A DNA stretch of 64,000 nt from Asterias rubens (taxonomy: Eukaryota; Echinodermata; Asteroidea; Forcipulatida; Asteriidae). Below are positions 10,801-21,211 of this stretch, piece after piece; positions within the stretch are counted from its first letter, which is position 1; every line of letters starts with the position of its first letter. A model generated the notes under the pieces. That model searched no databases. It saw only the letters and a list, made by a program, of their open reading frames with translations, and was not told the origin of the DNA. The stretch lies in contig NC_047065.1 in assembly GCF_902459465.1 (NCBI RefSeq), positions 12,687,634-12,751,633 of the forward strand, read 5' to 3'. The position numbers were made by a program, and so were the translations under genes.

Positions 10801-13800
10801 TTCCCGGCCATGGCACTTGTGTCCTGGAACAAAGCACTTAATTTAAATAATTGCTTCCCTTAAAGGGTCTATGTACTTTTTCCTAACACAAAACACAACG
10901 TCCACAGATTTACACAGAACTTTACACAGTTTGAAGATAACAATAGTAGAAAGCTTCCCCTTGAAATATTACTTACTGAGGTGCTGTAGTTTTGGAGAAA
11001 TGAGTAAAACAAAATTTAAAAAAAATTTGTGACTTGTTTTTCTCATTTTTCAAAAACTATACAACATTAGTAATATTTGAAGGGAAGCTTTCCACTATCA
11101 TTATTCAAACCCTGTAAGTTTAATGTAAATCTGTGGACATTTTGAAAAAGTACCCCGAATCCTTTAACAAAGGAGCATAAATGGGAACCTGATAAGGCTA
11201 CGACAGTTCTGCGTTTGATTCACCCTGGTGCTAATTTAAGCAACTTAGCGTCAAGAACGCTCTCAGGGAGTTGAGAAAGTTACAGGAATGGTCTAACCCA
11301 CCATTTTCCAATCCCCAACCAAAAACAGGGCTTACCCGGTGGAGCATGTTGTGCCTTATGAGTTCTATGTACAAGATGCTCCCTGAGACATTCAACCAGT
11401 AAGTACAGCACACTCTCACCAGAATTGTCACTGTCAAAAAAAAAAAAAACATATCAAGAACGAGATAAGAATTAACTATAAACTTTTGGAATACGTGGTT
11501 GCTCTTTTCAGAGTGAACACTCCTCAAAAAAAGATTTTACACACGATTGTACCCACAAGTTTGATAATAATAAAAATAAAGTTTACTACTTATAGTTAAT
11601 TCTTATATGATTTTCCACACCATGCAATGCTTCACTACACCTCTTACTTAATCGTCAGGAGACTAGAGCAAGCTAGTCGAAACGGTGAGACCAATTCAGA
11701 ACTGACACAGCGGCAGTACAGTTAATTACAATCCTATAAGCTAAAGTAGTAGTCCAAGTGTATTTTCTATACCATCCGCCCTGGTAATAGTTAAAAGATG
11801 GACAGTTCTTTTCAGAACTGAGAAGTCTCCCGAACCCCCTGTTATCTAATCCACGGCAGTAGAATAAATGCAAGACAGTTCTCTAAGAACAAACTCTAGC
11901 TGGCAAGTAGATACACACATGGTGTCACCGCAAACCAAATATATAAAGAATGAAAGATTATCAACTCTTTGCGTCAGAGCTACAAAAGAAGGTCCTCACT
12001 CTAGATTGGGATAAACACAACTGTTTACTATTAGAAGCACATCTTTGGTTTCACGCAGTAAGATTGTTTTTTGGGTTATAGGCAGGTGACACTATTGGTA
12101 ATTACTCAAGATAACTATTCATATAACCTTTCTTGATTACGAGTAATGGGGAGCGGTTGATAGTATAAAACATTGTGAGAAACGGCTCCCTCTGAAGTGA
12201 CGTAGTTTTTTGAGAAAGAAGTAATTTTCCATGAATTTGGTTTCGAGACCTCAAATTTAGAATTTGAGGTCTCGACATCAAGCATCTGAACGCACACAAC
12301 TTCCTGTGACCATGGTGGGACAAGGGTGTTTTTTTCTTTCATTATTATCTCGCAACTTCGACGACCGATTGAGCTCAAATTTTCACAGGTTTGTTATTTT
12401 ATGCATATGTTGAGATACACCAAGTGAGAAGACTGGTCTATGACAATTACCGATGTGTGTCCAGTGTCTTTTATGCTAGGTGGTGGCATACTTACCAGGT
12501 AAATCATTATTAATCTTGGGAATTAAAGGCAGTGGACACTATTGGTAGTTGTCAAAGACTAGCCTTCACGGTTGGTGTATCTCAGCATATGCGTAAAATA
12601 ACAAACCTGTGAAAATTTGAGCTCAATCGGTCATCGAACTTGCGAGATAATAATGAAAGAAAAAAACACCCTTGTCACACGACGATGTGTGCGTTAAGAT
12701 GGTTGATTTCGAGACGTCAAGTCCTAAATTGTTTGAGGTCTCAAAATCAAATTCGTGGAAACTACTTCTTTCTGGAAAAATATAGCACTTCAGAGGTAGC
12801 CTTTTCTCACAATGTTTTATACCATCAACCTCTCCCCATTATTCGTCACCGAGAAAGCTTTTATGCTAATAATTATTTTGAATAATTACCAATAGTGACA
12901 ATTAAAAGTAACTCATACTATTTTCAACAATGGTTTTATGGTTTACCTGCATACTTGTTCTAGACCATGGTTCACTTCCTGCCTCTCTGCATCCTTTAAC
13001 CAGGGAGCACTGTCAAAACAAATCATATAAAAAGAAACATAGTAAGAGAAGCAGTGACAGTCAAGTGTCTTGCTCGAGGACACACGTGTCGTGATCGGGA
13101 ATCCACTCCACACTCTGAACACAAGCATATTCTGTATTCAGTTTGCAAATGAAGATTTAAGAATGATACCAGCCTGCAATTGTGATAAAGGCTTAATGTG
13201 TTGAATACATCTTCACAGTACACAGTTAGCCCTCTTACTGTCTGACCCTTTAATATTATCCCCTTGTGGTTTTGAATAACAAACTGGGTAAGTCTGCAAT
13301 TATGGTATGATGCAGTGAATACATCTTCACATTACACACAAGTTGTGTGCGGTGCACCATACACAACCATGCAGCTTCAAATGGTTTCGATTGGTTGCCC
13401 AAATACCTTGAAAATGGTACATAGTTTGATTTAACCGTTTAGTTTTTAATTGCAATCCACTTACTTAATTTGATATTCGGGAGGTGAAGTACTTGGATAT
13501 TCTGATGGAAGTAAAACCTGCAAAGAAAGAGCCAAAAAACAAAACAAAACAAAATTGTTTTATATTGAATCAGTTCGAGAGGTTTCTGAGGAACGAAACC
13601 AACTGTAACAAAGGAGCTGGTTTTACAACTCTGGTAATTTATTAACTCACTCCCACTGCTGAAAATGCTTCAATTTTGTTCCTGATTTAGGTTCTTCCAA
13701 AAATTATCAATCTCATTGTTCAGAACTAGTCTGAGTAACTGGAGCCAACAATGCTTTCTTAACATTTTAGACATTATCTGGCCATTGTTAAAAAGCATTG

Positions 13801-16069
13801 TTAGGGTCCAGTCACTTTGAGTAGTTGGCAAACTGTTTTGTCCAGGATTCGTACACAAGCATGACTGGTGTTTTTTATAAAGTTACAAAAGTTTAGGTTC
13901 ATCTTTTGATTAAGTTTTCAATTGCGATGGATGAGAGGGGACATTTAGTGCCGGCACTTGAGTTCCACAGAACTATCCTCAACAATAAATTCATTCTGGT
14001 TTTACCGATGCATGTAAGAACTATAATATACTCAGTACTTACCTGTGCTCTTTGAAAAAAAAATCATGGGCATATTTTTTTCCACAGAACTTGGGAAAGT
14101 ACAGAGTACATTGTACACAGTGCTAACTAAAGCCCGGTGTGGCGGTTTCAGTCTTCCGACGTGTTCAGTTTTCCGGGTGACGTAGCCGGACATTTCACCA
14201 CGTTGTTGGAACGGTTTAAGCTTTCCGGCGTGTTCAGTTTTCCGGGTGACGTAGCCAGATGAAAATACAGCCGCAAGTACCCTGGCGAGTACTGTAGTTC
14301 TCTCAGTGACCCCAAATTGTTTATTATTCTGATTCTTTTCTGTTTAGTCACATTCTCTTGCCCCATCTTTACACGTATTCATGCGTACAGCTGTAAGCAG
14401 GTCACACTGCTTGTGCCACACCAAATTCTCTCATACGATCCACGCGTTCGCCGCTCGTTGTACTCGTGGACGCCGCCATGACAGCTACCGGAGAGTAACA
14501 CGGATGACTCAATACAGCACTAAAAATTGACTACTTTTGCTTTCTGTGCGCAGGCATCGCATGACGTAATGTTACCGTATTTGGTCATTCGGAAAACTGA
14601 ACACGGCGGAAAGTTGAAACCGCCACACCGGTATATACTTCCTGCGAATGTGCATGCAAAGCGAATTTGAATTTGACGTCACACCCTCCTTTCGCAGCGA
14701 TTATTGGCGGCAAGGGAGTAGAGCAGAGTTCAACTGCTGCGAATTGTTCGTTGCGAATTTGTGACGTCAAGACTCGCTTCGCATTCGCATTCGCAGGAAG
14801 TATGAACCGGGCTTAACACATCAGTGCACATGAACATTATGTAAAACCGAAATGAAAATTCTCTATCCTCGTTGCAGATTTAACATCTTTTAAATTTCCT
14901 CAACACGTTTTACACTTTTAACTTTCATTTGTTCACCATGTTACTTTCACCTTTGAATGATTGTTTATTATACTTACTTGTGACTTGTGGCCCACCTTGT
15001 TGGGGTGTATAGTAATGGTTCTCTTTTAACACCATCATCAGTCTTATCATAATCGCGATAAGAACAACATGAACAATGTTAAAAGAGAGCCATAACGGCC
15101 CAACAAGGTTGGCCAACTTACCTGTAGACATATCTTGAGATTAAGTTGTTTTTCTTCTTGGTTGGAGACAGCTATACAGTAAATGCGATTAGATTCATCA
15201 ACCACGCACCATTCATCTCCGTAAATGGCCGTCAATGCTTCAATCTCATCTGCCTTGAAATAAACAGCAAAAAAAAGATTTTTTTTAAACAAATCGTAAA
15301 TGATATTTACATACGTGGTAGGGCCTAAGGCTCAAGGAGAGCTTATAGTTTCTAGTTTGGTTACTTCATTCAAACAGTGAATAAGCATAGGATTAAGTGA
15401 CTGTTTTTGTTCCAAAACTAAACAAAATCCCCAAAGTTGAGAAGCCACTTTTTTATAACAAAAAGTAAATAAAGTGGCAGTCAAACATAATTTTCTTTCC
15501 TTTTTAGCCAAAAATAAATAATTCAGAAAAGTTTCTGTATGGCGCCACCACTTTTCCATTCGATATGAAATAATATAGTATCTAATTTACCTCAAAGAGA
15601 TATCGCTTTTTGTAAAAATGAGGGGAAAAGTGGTGGCGCCATACGGAAAGTTATCTAATAATTCCTCCAGCACTTTCACTACCGGGTACTTCTATACTAG
15701 TTAGTAGTAATTATCGGATCCCCACTTGATTTTTATTGATTGATTTAATTTTAGATTAATAGAGTAGAATATGTCAATGAAGTATGTACTTATTAGGCCC
15801 GAATAATGATGCCAACAAACGGTTATGCTCAGTTACAGATTCTGAGATTCTGACATAGAATGGAGGGATAATCGGGAAATCTGAATGGGAGTCTAAATAT
15901 TTTGGGGTGGTGCAAACAAATGCAATACATGATTTATACAAATTTGGTTATTTACAATAGAAATAGAATACTGAATAGAATAGTTTAGTTAATATTTTTT
16001 CAGGCGTGTTACTTCTGTGCCATGATACTACTTTACCTGTCGGGTCAAATTGTCTTCTTCTGCTTCCAT
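4865..16069 (-). CDS. IMPACT: IMPACT homologue (RWD + YIH1/IMPACT domain), complete, 10 coding exons
   Basis: Exons in coding order: 16069-16037, 15253-15122, 13517-13465, 13009-12947, 11430-11336, 9960-9779, 9288-9215, 8561-8471, 7832-7701, 4912-4865; 903 nt, 300 aa (human about 320). All introns are GT..AG and phases match. The start MEAEEDNLTRQ joins an RWD domain (ADEIEALTAIYGDEW from residue 12, NAPWLK near 73-78). An acidic linker follows (about 126-156). The YIH1/IMPACT domain begins around SDRRSTFQAHLA (167-178) and includes DGEAAAGPRLLHLM and VTRWFGGIMLGPDRFKHINN (252-271). The tail is lysine-rich: DEHGPKSKKGKHKSK then TGA. Known role of the family: cytosolic protein that binds GCN1 and so limits activation of the eIF2-alpha kinase GCN2. 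It is divergent from GFOD, with a probable shared promoter. The last exon lies 2.8 kb from exon 9, inside the inverted-arm segment, and is the least certain join. Confidence 0.93.
4987..5034 (-). repeat. S2-type SINE fragment
   Basis: It matches the body of the longer copy at 5764-6060 (CACACAAGGCCTGAAGGCC) and is cut off at the inverted-repeat arm. Confidence 0.7.
5035..5404 (-). repeat. Right arm of the ~5.4 kb inverted repeat
   Basis: Reverse complement of 1-372. It lies in IMPACT intron 9, and a truncated SINE (4987-5034) stops exactly at its inner border. The arms enclose 4.66 kb that includes IMPACT exon 10. Confidence 0.9.
5764..6060 (-). repeat. tRNA-derived SINE (S2 type)
   Basis: The minus strand starts with a tRNA-like head: box A near 6040-6055 (CCGAGCGGTTAAGAG) and box B near 5980-5992 (GGTTCGGATCC). 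The body extends to the CTGAAGGCC motif. It sits in IMPACT intron 9. Confidence 0.65.
6063..7155. mobile_element. Non-autonomous DNA element with GAACCGG subterminal repeats
   Basis: Left end GTTCAGACAGCGTACTAA and right end (inverted) GTTCACACGCCGTACTAA form imperfect terminal repeats. The subterminal parts repeat AACCCGAACCGGT and related forms several times on both sides. The ~600 bp middle has no transposase. Superfamily not determined; hAT-like layout is inference. Located in IMPACT intron 9. Confidence 0.6.
7250..7680 (+). repeat. Tandem satellite-like units, period roughly 100-130 bp
   Basis: Three to four units carry GAATGGTCAGACAGTAGGAG, GGTTGACTGTGTACTTGG and GCAGGCTGGCATAGT in the same order. 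Related single units in either orientation occur at about 13130-13330, 29630-30200, 42885-43010 and 59850-59950. Confidence 0.75.
8740..8930 (-). repeat. tRNA-derived SINE fragment (S3 type)
   Basis: The minus strand reads TTGATAGCTCAGTTGGTGGA as a box-A head, with related downstream sequence. It lies in IMPACT intron 7. Confidence 0.5.
9061..9147. repeat. Perfect 38 bp inverted repeat (hairpin) with 11 bp loop
   Basis: 9061-9098 is the exact reverse complement of 9110-9147 (core CCCCCCAGTTGAATTTGA). It sits about 70 bp downstream of the exon 7 donor of IMPACT and would form a stable stem in the pre-mRNA. Confidence 0.95.
9319..9687 (+). mobile_element. Family-A MITE, left end truncated, next to IMPACT exon 7 acceptor
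   Basis: It begins within the terminal repeat (CACTATTGGTAATTGTC) and keeps the right end. It lies in IMPACT intron 6 and ends about 30 bp from the exon 7 acceptor. Confidence 0.8.
10021..10230 (-). repeat. S1-type SINE, head truncated
   Basis: It shares the body GAATTGCGAAGGACGCGGC and the GGGGGGCTAATCATCC tail with copies at 18780-19146 and 63466-63790. It sits about 60 bp upstream of the IMPACT exon 6 acceptor. Confidence 0.75.
10255..10612 (-). repeat. S2-type SINE, long copy
   Basis: The minus strand begins with a tRNA-like head (TAGCCGAGCGGATAAGAG; box B GGGTTTGAATCCC), then a body with AAGCACTT-type spacing and an ATT-rich tail near 10255-10270. Confidence 0.7.
10718..10860 (+). repeat. 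tRNA-derived SINE fragment
   Basis: It has box-A-like GGCCGAGTGGTCTACTGC and box-B-like GGTGCGATTCCC, followed by GGAACAAAGCACTT. It abuts a family-D MITE. Confidence 0.5.
10864..11163. mobile_element. Family-D MITE (TTAA flanked)
   Basis: AGGGTCTATGTACTTTTTC at the left is mirrored at the right, with TTAA on both sides. A second copy lies at 28069-28423. The arms include GAAGGGAAGCTTTCCACTAT in inverted form. Confidence 0.8.
11652..11960 (+). mobile_element. Single-arm copy of the 60.4 kb palindromic (ribozyme-like) element
   Basis: It shares the loop GACTAGAGCAAGCTAGTC, the whole right arm and the GGCAAGTAGATACACACATG tail with 60562-60850. The catalytic-core equivalent is altered (GTCAGGA, and AACGGTG instead of AACGTTG), so this copy looks decayed. 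Located in IMPACT intron 4, between exons 5 and 4. Confidence 0.75.
12080..12469 (-). mobile_element. Family-A MITE, reverse orientation
   Basis: Near full length; ends diverged (GGCAGGTGACACTATTGG and GTGTCCAGTGTCT). It lies in IMPACT intron 4. Confidence 0.8.
12527..12901 (+). mobile_element. Family-A MITE, full length
   Basis: The left end AGGCAGTGGACACTATTGGT is intact and the right end has lost the last bases; TTAA flanks both sides. It ends about 45 bp from the IMPACT exon 4 donor. Confidence 0.85.
14132..14815. mobile_element. Two nested hairpin MITEs
   Basis: The outer element has ends AAGCCCGGT and the inverted ACCGGGCTT, with inner repeats TACTTCCTGCGAATG and CATTCGCAGGAAGTA. The inner element (about 14138-14630) has GGTGTGGCGGTTTCA and its inverse, plus two direct copies of GTTCAGTTTTCCGGGTGACG. 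It is inserted next to the left end of the outer one. Confidence 0.65.
15527..15654. mobile_element. Family-F hairpin MITE, diverged copy (128 bp)
   Basis: Long terminal inverted repeats centred on TATGGCGCCACCAC. It has the same length as copies at 16716-16843 and 21212-21339, with several substitutions. In IMPACT intron 1. Confidence 0.85.
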
Positions 16070-16201
16070 TGCATTGTCAAAACTCAAATAGAGAACCAAA
16101 AAATAACAACCTGTCAACAAATTGCAATAAATGTAGGACACGTTGACGTTACGCTCGCTCTTTTCTTCCAAGTTTTGCTCTTTCAGAAAAGTCAGACACT
16201 G

Positions 16202-16400
16202 TTTACAATGTGTAGCGCCCTCTGTTGCTGAAAAGTTGATTAACAAAAATAGAGATTGCTGACAACAGTGATTGGTGGAATTTGTCAATGAGAAGATTTC
16301 TGATTGGTTGAAAAATGGAAAATGGAAGAGCATGTCTGTAATTAATTTTGTCTGTCAGTAAGAAATATAAATAGGGTCATGGAGGAAGCAGCGAAGTAAG
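16202..16400. promoter_or_regulatory. Probable divergent promoter between IMPACT and GFOD
   Basis: The IMPACT start codon (minus, 16069) and GFOD (plus) are head to head. Two CCAAT boxes on the minus strand are visible as ATTGG near 16271 and 16304, and a TATA-like TATAAATAGG lies on the plus strand at 16366-16375. An ATG followed by a GTAAGT donor occurs just after the TATA box (about 16379-16400), so a short upstream GFOD exon is possible. Transcription starts are inferred, not seen. Confidence 0.45.
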
Positions 16401-17423
16401 TAGGCTGATGAGATGGCAAAAGTATTAAATTTGTTATTTTGCTGCTCCAATTGCAACCAGTAATCATGTGATATTAATGTTTGGACGACAAGGCAATCAT
16501 GGTAAAGACTGACTGAGAAACAAACGGTAAATATTGTTCAAATAAAATATTGAAAGGGGTTGAAATTGCAGAACAAAATCAGTCTAGCTAGCCCTCTGAC
16601 CCTGACTGCGGCTGTGCTCTGGGCAGGGTCGGGGCGGCAATGGTTGGTGATTGAAAGGAGGGGGTGTGGGGGGGGGGCTGGGAATTGTTATGATGGTTGA
16701 TACTGACTGTACTGGAAAAGTTTCCGTATGGCGCCACCACTTTTTCATTCGAAATAAAATAATATAGTATCTAATTTACCTGATTGATATATCCCTTTTT
16801 GTAAAAATGAGTGAAAAAGTGGTGGCGCCATACGGAAAGTTATCCGGAAGTGGTGAAACTGAGTGAGTGAGAGTGTGGGTGTATTACTATTGAATGCAAT
16901 GATTAATGAATGAAGGATTAATTTTTGGGGAAAAAATCAAAACTCTGAACCTCCAGCAGTTATGAGTTAAGCCAGAAAGAATGATTAATATTGAAGATAA
17001 ATCAGATTTCGGATTGGGGTGGCTGGGCGGGTTCGACAGGAGTCGGGAGAGGTCGAAGGTACTTTTTGACAAGACCAGCAATAACCATGCAATAGGCATG
17101 GTCGGCTGCATTATTGTACAATAGGACTATAGAGGCCTAGTCCCCAATCGATCAGAAGGTTGAATAATGTTAAAAAGTTCATAAATCTTATATAGCTCAC
17201 TAATTAATAATGCTGGCAAAATGAAAGCTATCGGGCACTACAGTATCAGTATGCAGGTAATTGTATTGATAGTCACAGTTATTTCATTTGTCATATAGGA
17301 AGAATACAAGGTACTAACCTGTACAAACGATCTATTTGAAAGGGCTACTTTTATTTCCTTCATCAGCAGCTCAACAGACGTGGAACTTTTCAGAGAGTCA
17401 ATCAGCAGCGGCTTCATCCAACA
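16401..17423. other. Gene-free interval upstream of GFOD
   Basis: It holds one family-F MITE (16716-16843) and a G-rich run near 16650-16680. Otherwise unrecognised; it is probably a 5' UTR intron of GFOD, ending at one of several CAG acceptors at about 17367-17390. Confidence 0.4.
16716..16843. mobile_element. Family-F hairpin MITE (128 bp)
   Basis: By eye it matches the reverse complement of 21212-21339 throughout, including the ~55 bp loop, which points to recent amplification. Confidence 0.9.
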
Positions 17424-18557
17424 ATGCTTGAAGGAGTTGGTGTTGTTGGGACAGGTTCCTTAGCAAGGATCCTCATCCCAACATTCCAAGCTGTTGGCAT
17501 CCGGATCGTCGCTCTGTGGGGTCCAACTCTTGAGAAAGCTGCCGAGCTGGCCAGGCAGTTCAACATCACATTTTACACAGACCGCATCGACAATGTACTC
17601 CTAAACCCTGAGGTTGATTTAGTCTGCATCAATACACCCCCGCATCTTCACGCCCAAGTGGCGTCTAAAGCCCTTGGTATCGGTAAACACGTACTCTGTG
17701 AACGCCCAGCAGGGTTGAACAAGCACGACGCTTACAAGATGGTTACAGCCGCCCAGTATTACCCGTCCCTCATGTCTATCATGAACCACGGCCAGCGATT
17801 TTTGCCGGCGTTCATACGCCTGAAGCGAATGATCCAAGACAAGGAGATCGGAGAAGTCTTCTTGTGCGACGTCAAGGTCACCTGTGGGTCCTTGCTAAGG
17901 GACAAATACAACTGGATGTGTGATGAGAACATGGGCGGCGGGGTCTTGAACACGTTCGGCTCCCACCTCATTGATATCATCACCTTTATCACTGGTCAGA
18001 AAGCCATCAAAGTCAGAGGGATGTTGAAGACGTTCGTGCGTCAGACGGACAAAATCAACGGAATCCGTCAGATCACGAGCGACGATTTCTGCTCCTTCCA
18101 GATGGAGCTCAGCCACAACGTCTGCGTCTCGGTGACGCTGAACACTCACGTTCCCGGACAGTTTAAACAGGAGATCCTCATCGTCGGTTCCGAAGGACGG
18201 TTGACTCTTAAAGAAGCGGATCTCTACGGTCAGATGAGCGGGATGAGTCGAGAGCAACTCTTGATGGCCGACATCCAGCACATCACGGAGAGACAGAAGC
18301 AGGGCATACCCACCAACCAGGTACCCTTGCCGTACCTCAAGGGAATGCTGAAGCTCATCGACGCCCTCAAGGAATCCTTCGAGAGGAAGAAGGAACGTCT
18401 GAGTTGGGAGCAGGAGCCCGTTGCCCTGGCAGCCACCTTTGAAGATGCGGTCTATGTACAGACTGTCTTAGATGCCATTCGTGAGTCCAATCGAACCGGG
18501 AACTGGGAGCTGGTTAATCTGACTGGGGATGGAGATCCTTATCAGTTCTTTCACTGA
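17424..18557 (+). CDS. GFOD: Glucose-fructose oxidoreductase domain-containing protein (GFOD1/2-like)
   Basis: One uninterrupted exon encodes 377 aa, close to the vertebrate GFOD1/GFOD2 length (about 385-390). The start MLEGVGVVGTGSLAR matches the N-terminus of that family and forms the Rossmann dinucleotide-binding loop (GVVGTGSLA, residues 6-14). VDLVCINTPP (65-73) and GIGKHVLCERP (85-95) mark the rest of the Gfo/Idh/MocA N-terminal domain; the usual EKP reads ERP here. The C-terminal half keeps GGGVLNTFGSHLIDIITF and QITSDDFCSFQMEL, both typical of GFODs. The family has an oxidoreductase fold, but its reaction is not established; GFOD2 has been linked to extracellular matrix assembly. It cannot be assigned to GFOD1 or GFOD2 and may be the single pre-duplication copy. 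A non-coding upstream exon is possible because the TATA-like box is about 1 kb upstream. Coding GC content is clearly higher than the flanks. Confidence 0.95.
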   Translation: MLEGVGVVGTGSLARILIPTFQAVGIRIVALWGPTLEKAAELARQFNITFYTDRIDNVLLNPEVDLVCINTPPHLHAQVASKALGIGKHVLCERPAGLNKHDAYKMVTAAQYYPSLMSIMNHGQRFLPAFIRLKRMIQDKEIGEVFLCDVKVTCGSLLRDKYNWMCDENMGGGVLNTFGSHLIDIITFITGQKAIKVRGMLKTFVRQTDKINGIRQITSDDFCSFQMELSHNVCVSVTLNTHVPGQFKQEILIVGSEGRLTLKEADLYGQMSGMSREQLLMADIQHITERQKQGIPTNQVPLPYLKGMLKLIDALKESFERKKERLSWEQEPVALAATFEDAVYVQTVLDAIRESNRTGNWELVNLTGDGDPYQFFH

Positions 18558-18779
18558 CACTGAAACTGTTTGAAATATAAATCTTACATTGTGTGTCAAC
18601 AAAGACAATAATATTGTATCCATTCCTGACTGAGAGTTATACATAGATGAGCGTTTGCATTGGAATGGCGCTCTAATGAGTATTTTTAATCCAAACACAA
18701 TAGTATTGAAATACATGTAGTTTACTCTCCTACTCCTGGTTAAATTGTTTCCAACTTCATGCCTCATTTGTATTGTACT

Positions 18780-19146
18780 TTGGCGGCACGGTTGGCTTGT
18801 GCGTAAAGCGCTCGCCTCTCACCAAGTTGACCCCGGTTTGATTCCCATTCGGGGCCATATGTGAGTTAAGTTGTGCATTGGTTCTCTGCTGTGCCACGAG
18901 GGTTTTCCAGACTATCTGGTTTTCCTCCCTCCAGAAAAAATAAAACACTTTGGATCTTGGCTTTGCTCCGTGGTCATAATGGACTGATGTGGCTGGCAGC
19001 TGAATGCGCCCTTGCATGCCTGCTTCTCGAACATGTTGTAGCCGCGTCCTTCGCAATTCAGCTCTAGCTAATTCAGCTCTAGCTGCAAGTAGGGACAATT
19101 AGCCCCCCAAATTATTATTATTATTACTATTATTATTATTATTATC
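18780..19146 (+). repeat. tRNA-derived SINE (S1 type), complete
   Basis: The tRNA-like head has box A GGCTTGTGCGTAAAGCGC and box B GGTTTGATTCC. The body includes GGGTTTTCCAGACTATCTGG and CAGCTGAATGCGCCCTTGC, and the tail is an (ATT)n run. It is the best-preserved of three S1 copies in the window. Confidence 0.85.
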
Positions 19147-19636
19147 TGTTTGGATGAAAGTGTCATTTCAATACAGTGACAGAGTTGTATTAATGCTTCT
19201 TTTCACTGCTGTACCCAATTCAAAGCTCTACACCAAAATGGCTGCTCATACACCCAAACGGATGGCCATTCACCAAAATGGCTGGCCTACAAGGGGGGAT
19301 TACCCGGTGCTTGTCAAACCCCAAAATATTGTACGGCAATAGTTAGAGGAAACAGAAAATAGCACCTGTTTTTATTGTTATTGAACAAATAATGTGCAAT
19401 CTTTAAAGAAATGTGTAATGTTTCTAAAACACCTTTAAAATAATCCAATTAGAATTGTATCTCAATTGTGCAAAATATCTTGTGAAATTCAAGTTTACAA
19501 CACACATTGTTCAAACTGTGTACTACAATCAATTGCTAGTAGCTGAAATAAGTGTAATGTGTATGCTGACAAAAGTGCCACAACTGTGAAGTTTTTGAAG
19601 CTTTTGGAACTCAAACGAGAACTTGTATCAGCTTAA

Positions 19637-19902
19637 AGACCCTGGACACTATTGGTAATTGTCAAAGACCAGTCTTCCCACTTGGTGTGACTCAACATTT
19701 GCATAAATAACAAACCTGTGAAAATTTGAGCTCAATCGGGCGTCGAAGTTGCTAGATAACCATGATAGAAAAAAAACACCCTTGTCACACTAAGTTGTGT
19801 GCTTTCAGATGCTTGATTTCGAGACCTCAAAATCTAGTTCTGAGGTCTCAAAATCAAATTCAGTAATTAAATTTGAGTAATTACCAATAGTGTCCACTGC
19901 CT
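19637..19902 (+). mobile_element. Family-A MITE with internal deletion
   Basis: Both ends are recognisable (AGACCCTGGACACTATTGG; CCAATAGTGTCCACTGCCT). The part between the central palindrome and the right end is missing. Confidence 0.85.
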
Positions 19903-20164
19903 TTACGACTGTGTAAGTTTGATGTATATCTGTGATCTGTAGACAAGGTTTTTTTACACCAGTTATTCTGTAATGTTCCTTTGATTAAAATACAGGTTGG
20001 TTGTATGCATCTTAAACATTTATTGGAATAATAAATAAGTGTGTAGCACCCTGTACATTGAGCTTGTTTGTTTTGTACCGGTAACTTCTCAATTTTATCG
20101 CCATAAAAACATGAGATTAGAAACATTGGTTAATAGTAGTCATCTATTTTGAAAAAGAAATATT

Positions 20165-20286
20165 TAGCCTTTTTGAGATTATGGCAGACACAATCTGGCA
20201 ATATAAGGTTTGGGTAAATTTGTCTGTGGTACACCCAAATTACACGGTGTAATCCAGTGTCTGTCCACCATACCTCAAAAAGGCTA
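20165..20286. mobile_element. Family-E hairpin MITE
   Basis: TAGCCTTTTTGAG at the left and CTCAAAAAGGCTA at the right, with further internal inverted pairing (TTTGGGTAAATT region). Second copy at 44846-44954. The TA at the ends would fit a Tc1/mariner-type target, which is inference. Confidence 0.75.
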
Positions 20287-21211
20287 GTGGTGTAAACAAT
20301 TTTTAACCCAAAATATTTTAATTTCGGGTTGGTTTCTGTTTACTGTTTGGGAATGCTGCATGCAGCTAGAGATGCAGTTGGTACCCGCTGTCGCCTCACC
20401 ATGAAGCTGGATTCAACATTTGTGTTAAAATCCATTGATATGTAAATTTGTGGTTTTCTCTGTAGACTACCCCAAAATTTATCCGAACTTTCACAGGTAA
20501 CTTTTATTGTGTATCTTTCTTGATAATCAGCAATACATCGACAAAATTAACCTAGCTCCCTATTTACTATTATTATGAAAAACAAGAGGAAGTGAATTTG
20601 TAAAGCATTTTGAAGACTGATTTGCCTCTAAGTCTAAATAAATTATGTCTAAACAAAATGGGGGGGGGGGGGGGGGGGGGGAAGGAGAGACAACTAGGAC
20701 CAGGGACTCAAGTGTGGACCCAGCACTAGTTATATTACCTCCCCTCATCCCGTCTGGCAAAATAATTCAACATTTTGCTTATAATGAAACACTAGAAAGG
20801 TGTCCTGGTGGTTTTCCCCTTGAAAGGGTCCAGTAATTTTAAATTGAAAATAGGCCTTTCTGGTTGCACAAATTATATGACATTTCTCTTACTCCTATGA
20901 CTGTCTTTTTCACACTGATAAAATTATATATTAAGAGCAGTAGAGGGCGCCCTTGTTAATGTTACTTCCCTGAGTCGCCGCATGGTGGCGCCCTAGCTTG
21001 CGACCGCTAAAAACCTGCACGAACTTCTTGGAGCGAACTTGCATGCAGTGCATGTGCCGTGTTCCCATCCTCTCTCGTTCCTAAAAATGTTACTACAACT
21101 ATTTATCGGATTTCAAAGGTAAGTATTGCTATTACATGATGATACACTTAAGCGTTTTATACCCATGTATTTTTTTAATTCAGGTGAATTTGCATACCTC
21201 CTACCTTTTGG

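Noticed and set aside
17759-18436. Several minus-strand ORFs over GFOD
   Set aside because: They are antisense shadows of the conserved GFOD coding exon.
18757-19098. 113-codon minus-strand ORF, with similar ORFs at 10053-10343
   Set aside because: They are translations of the S1 tRNA-derived SINE.
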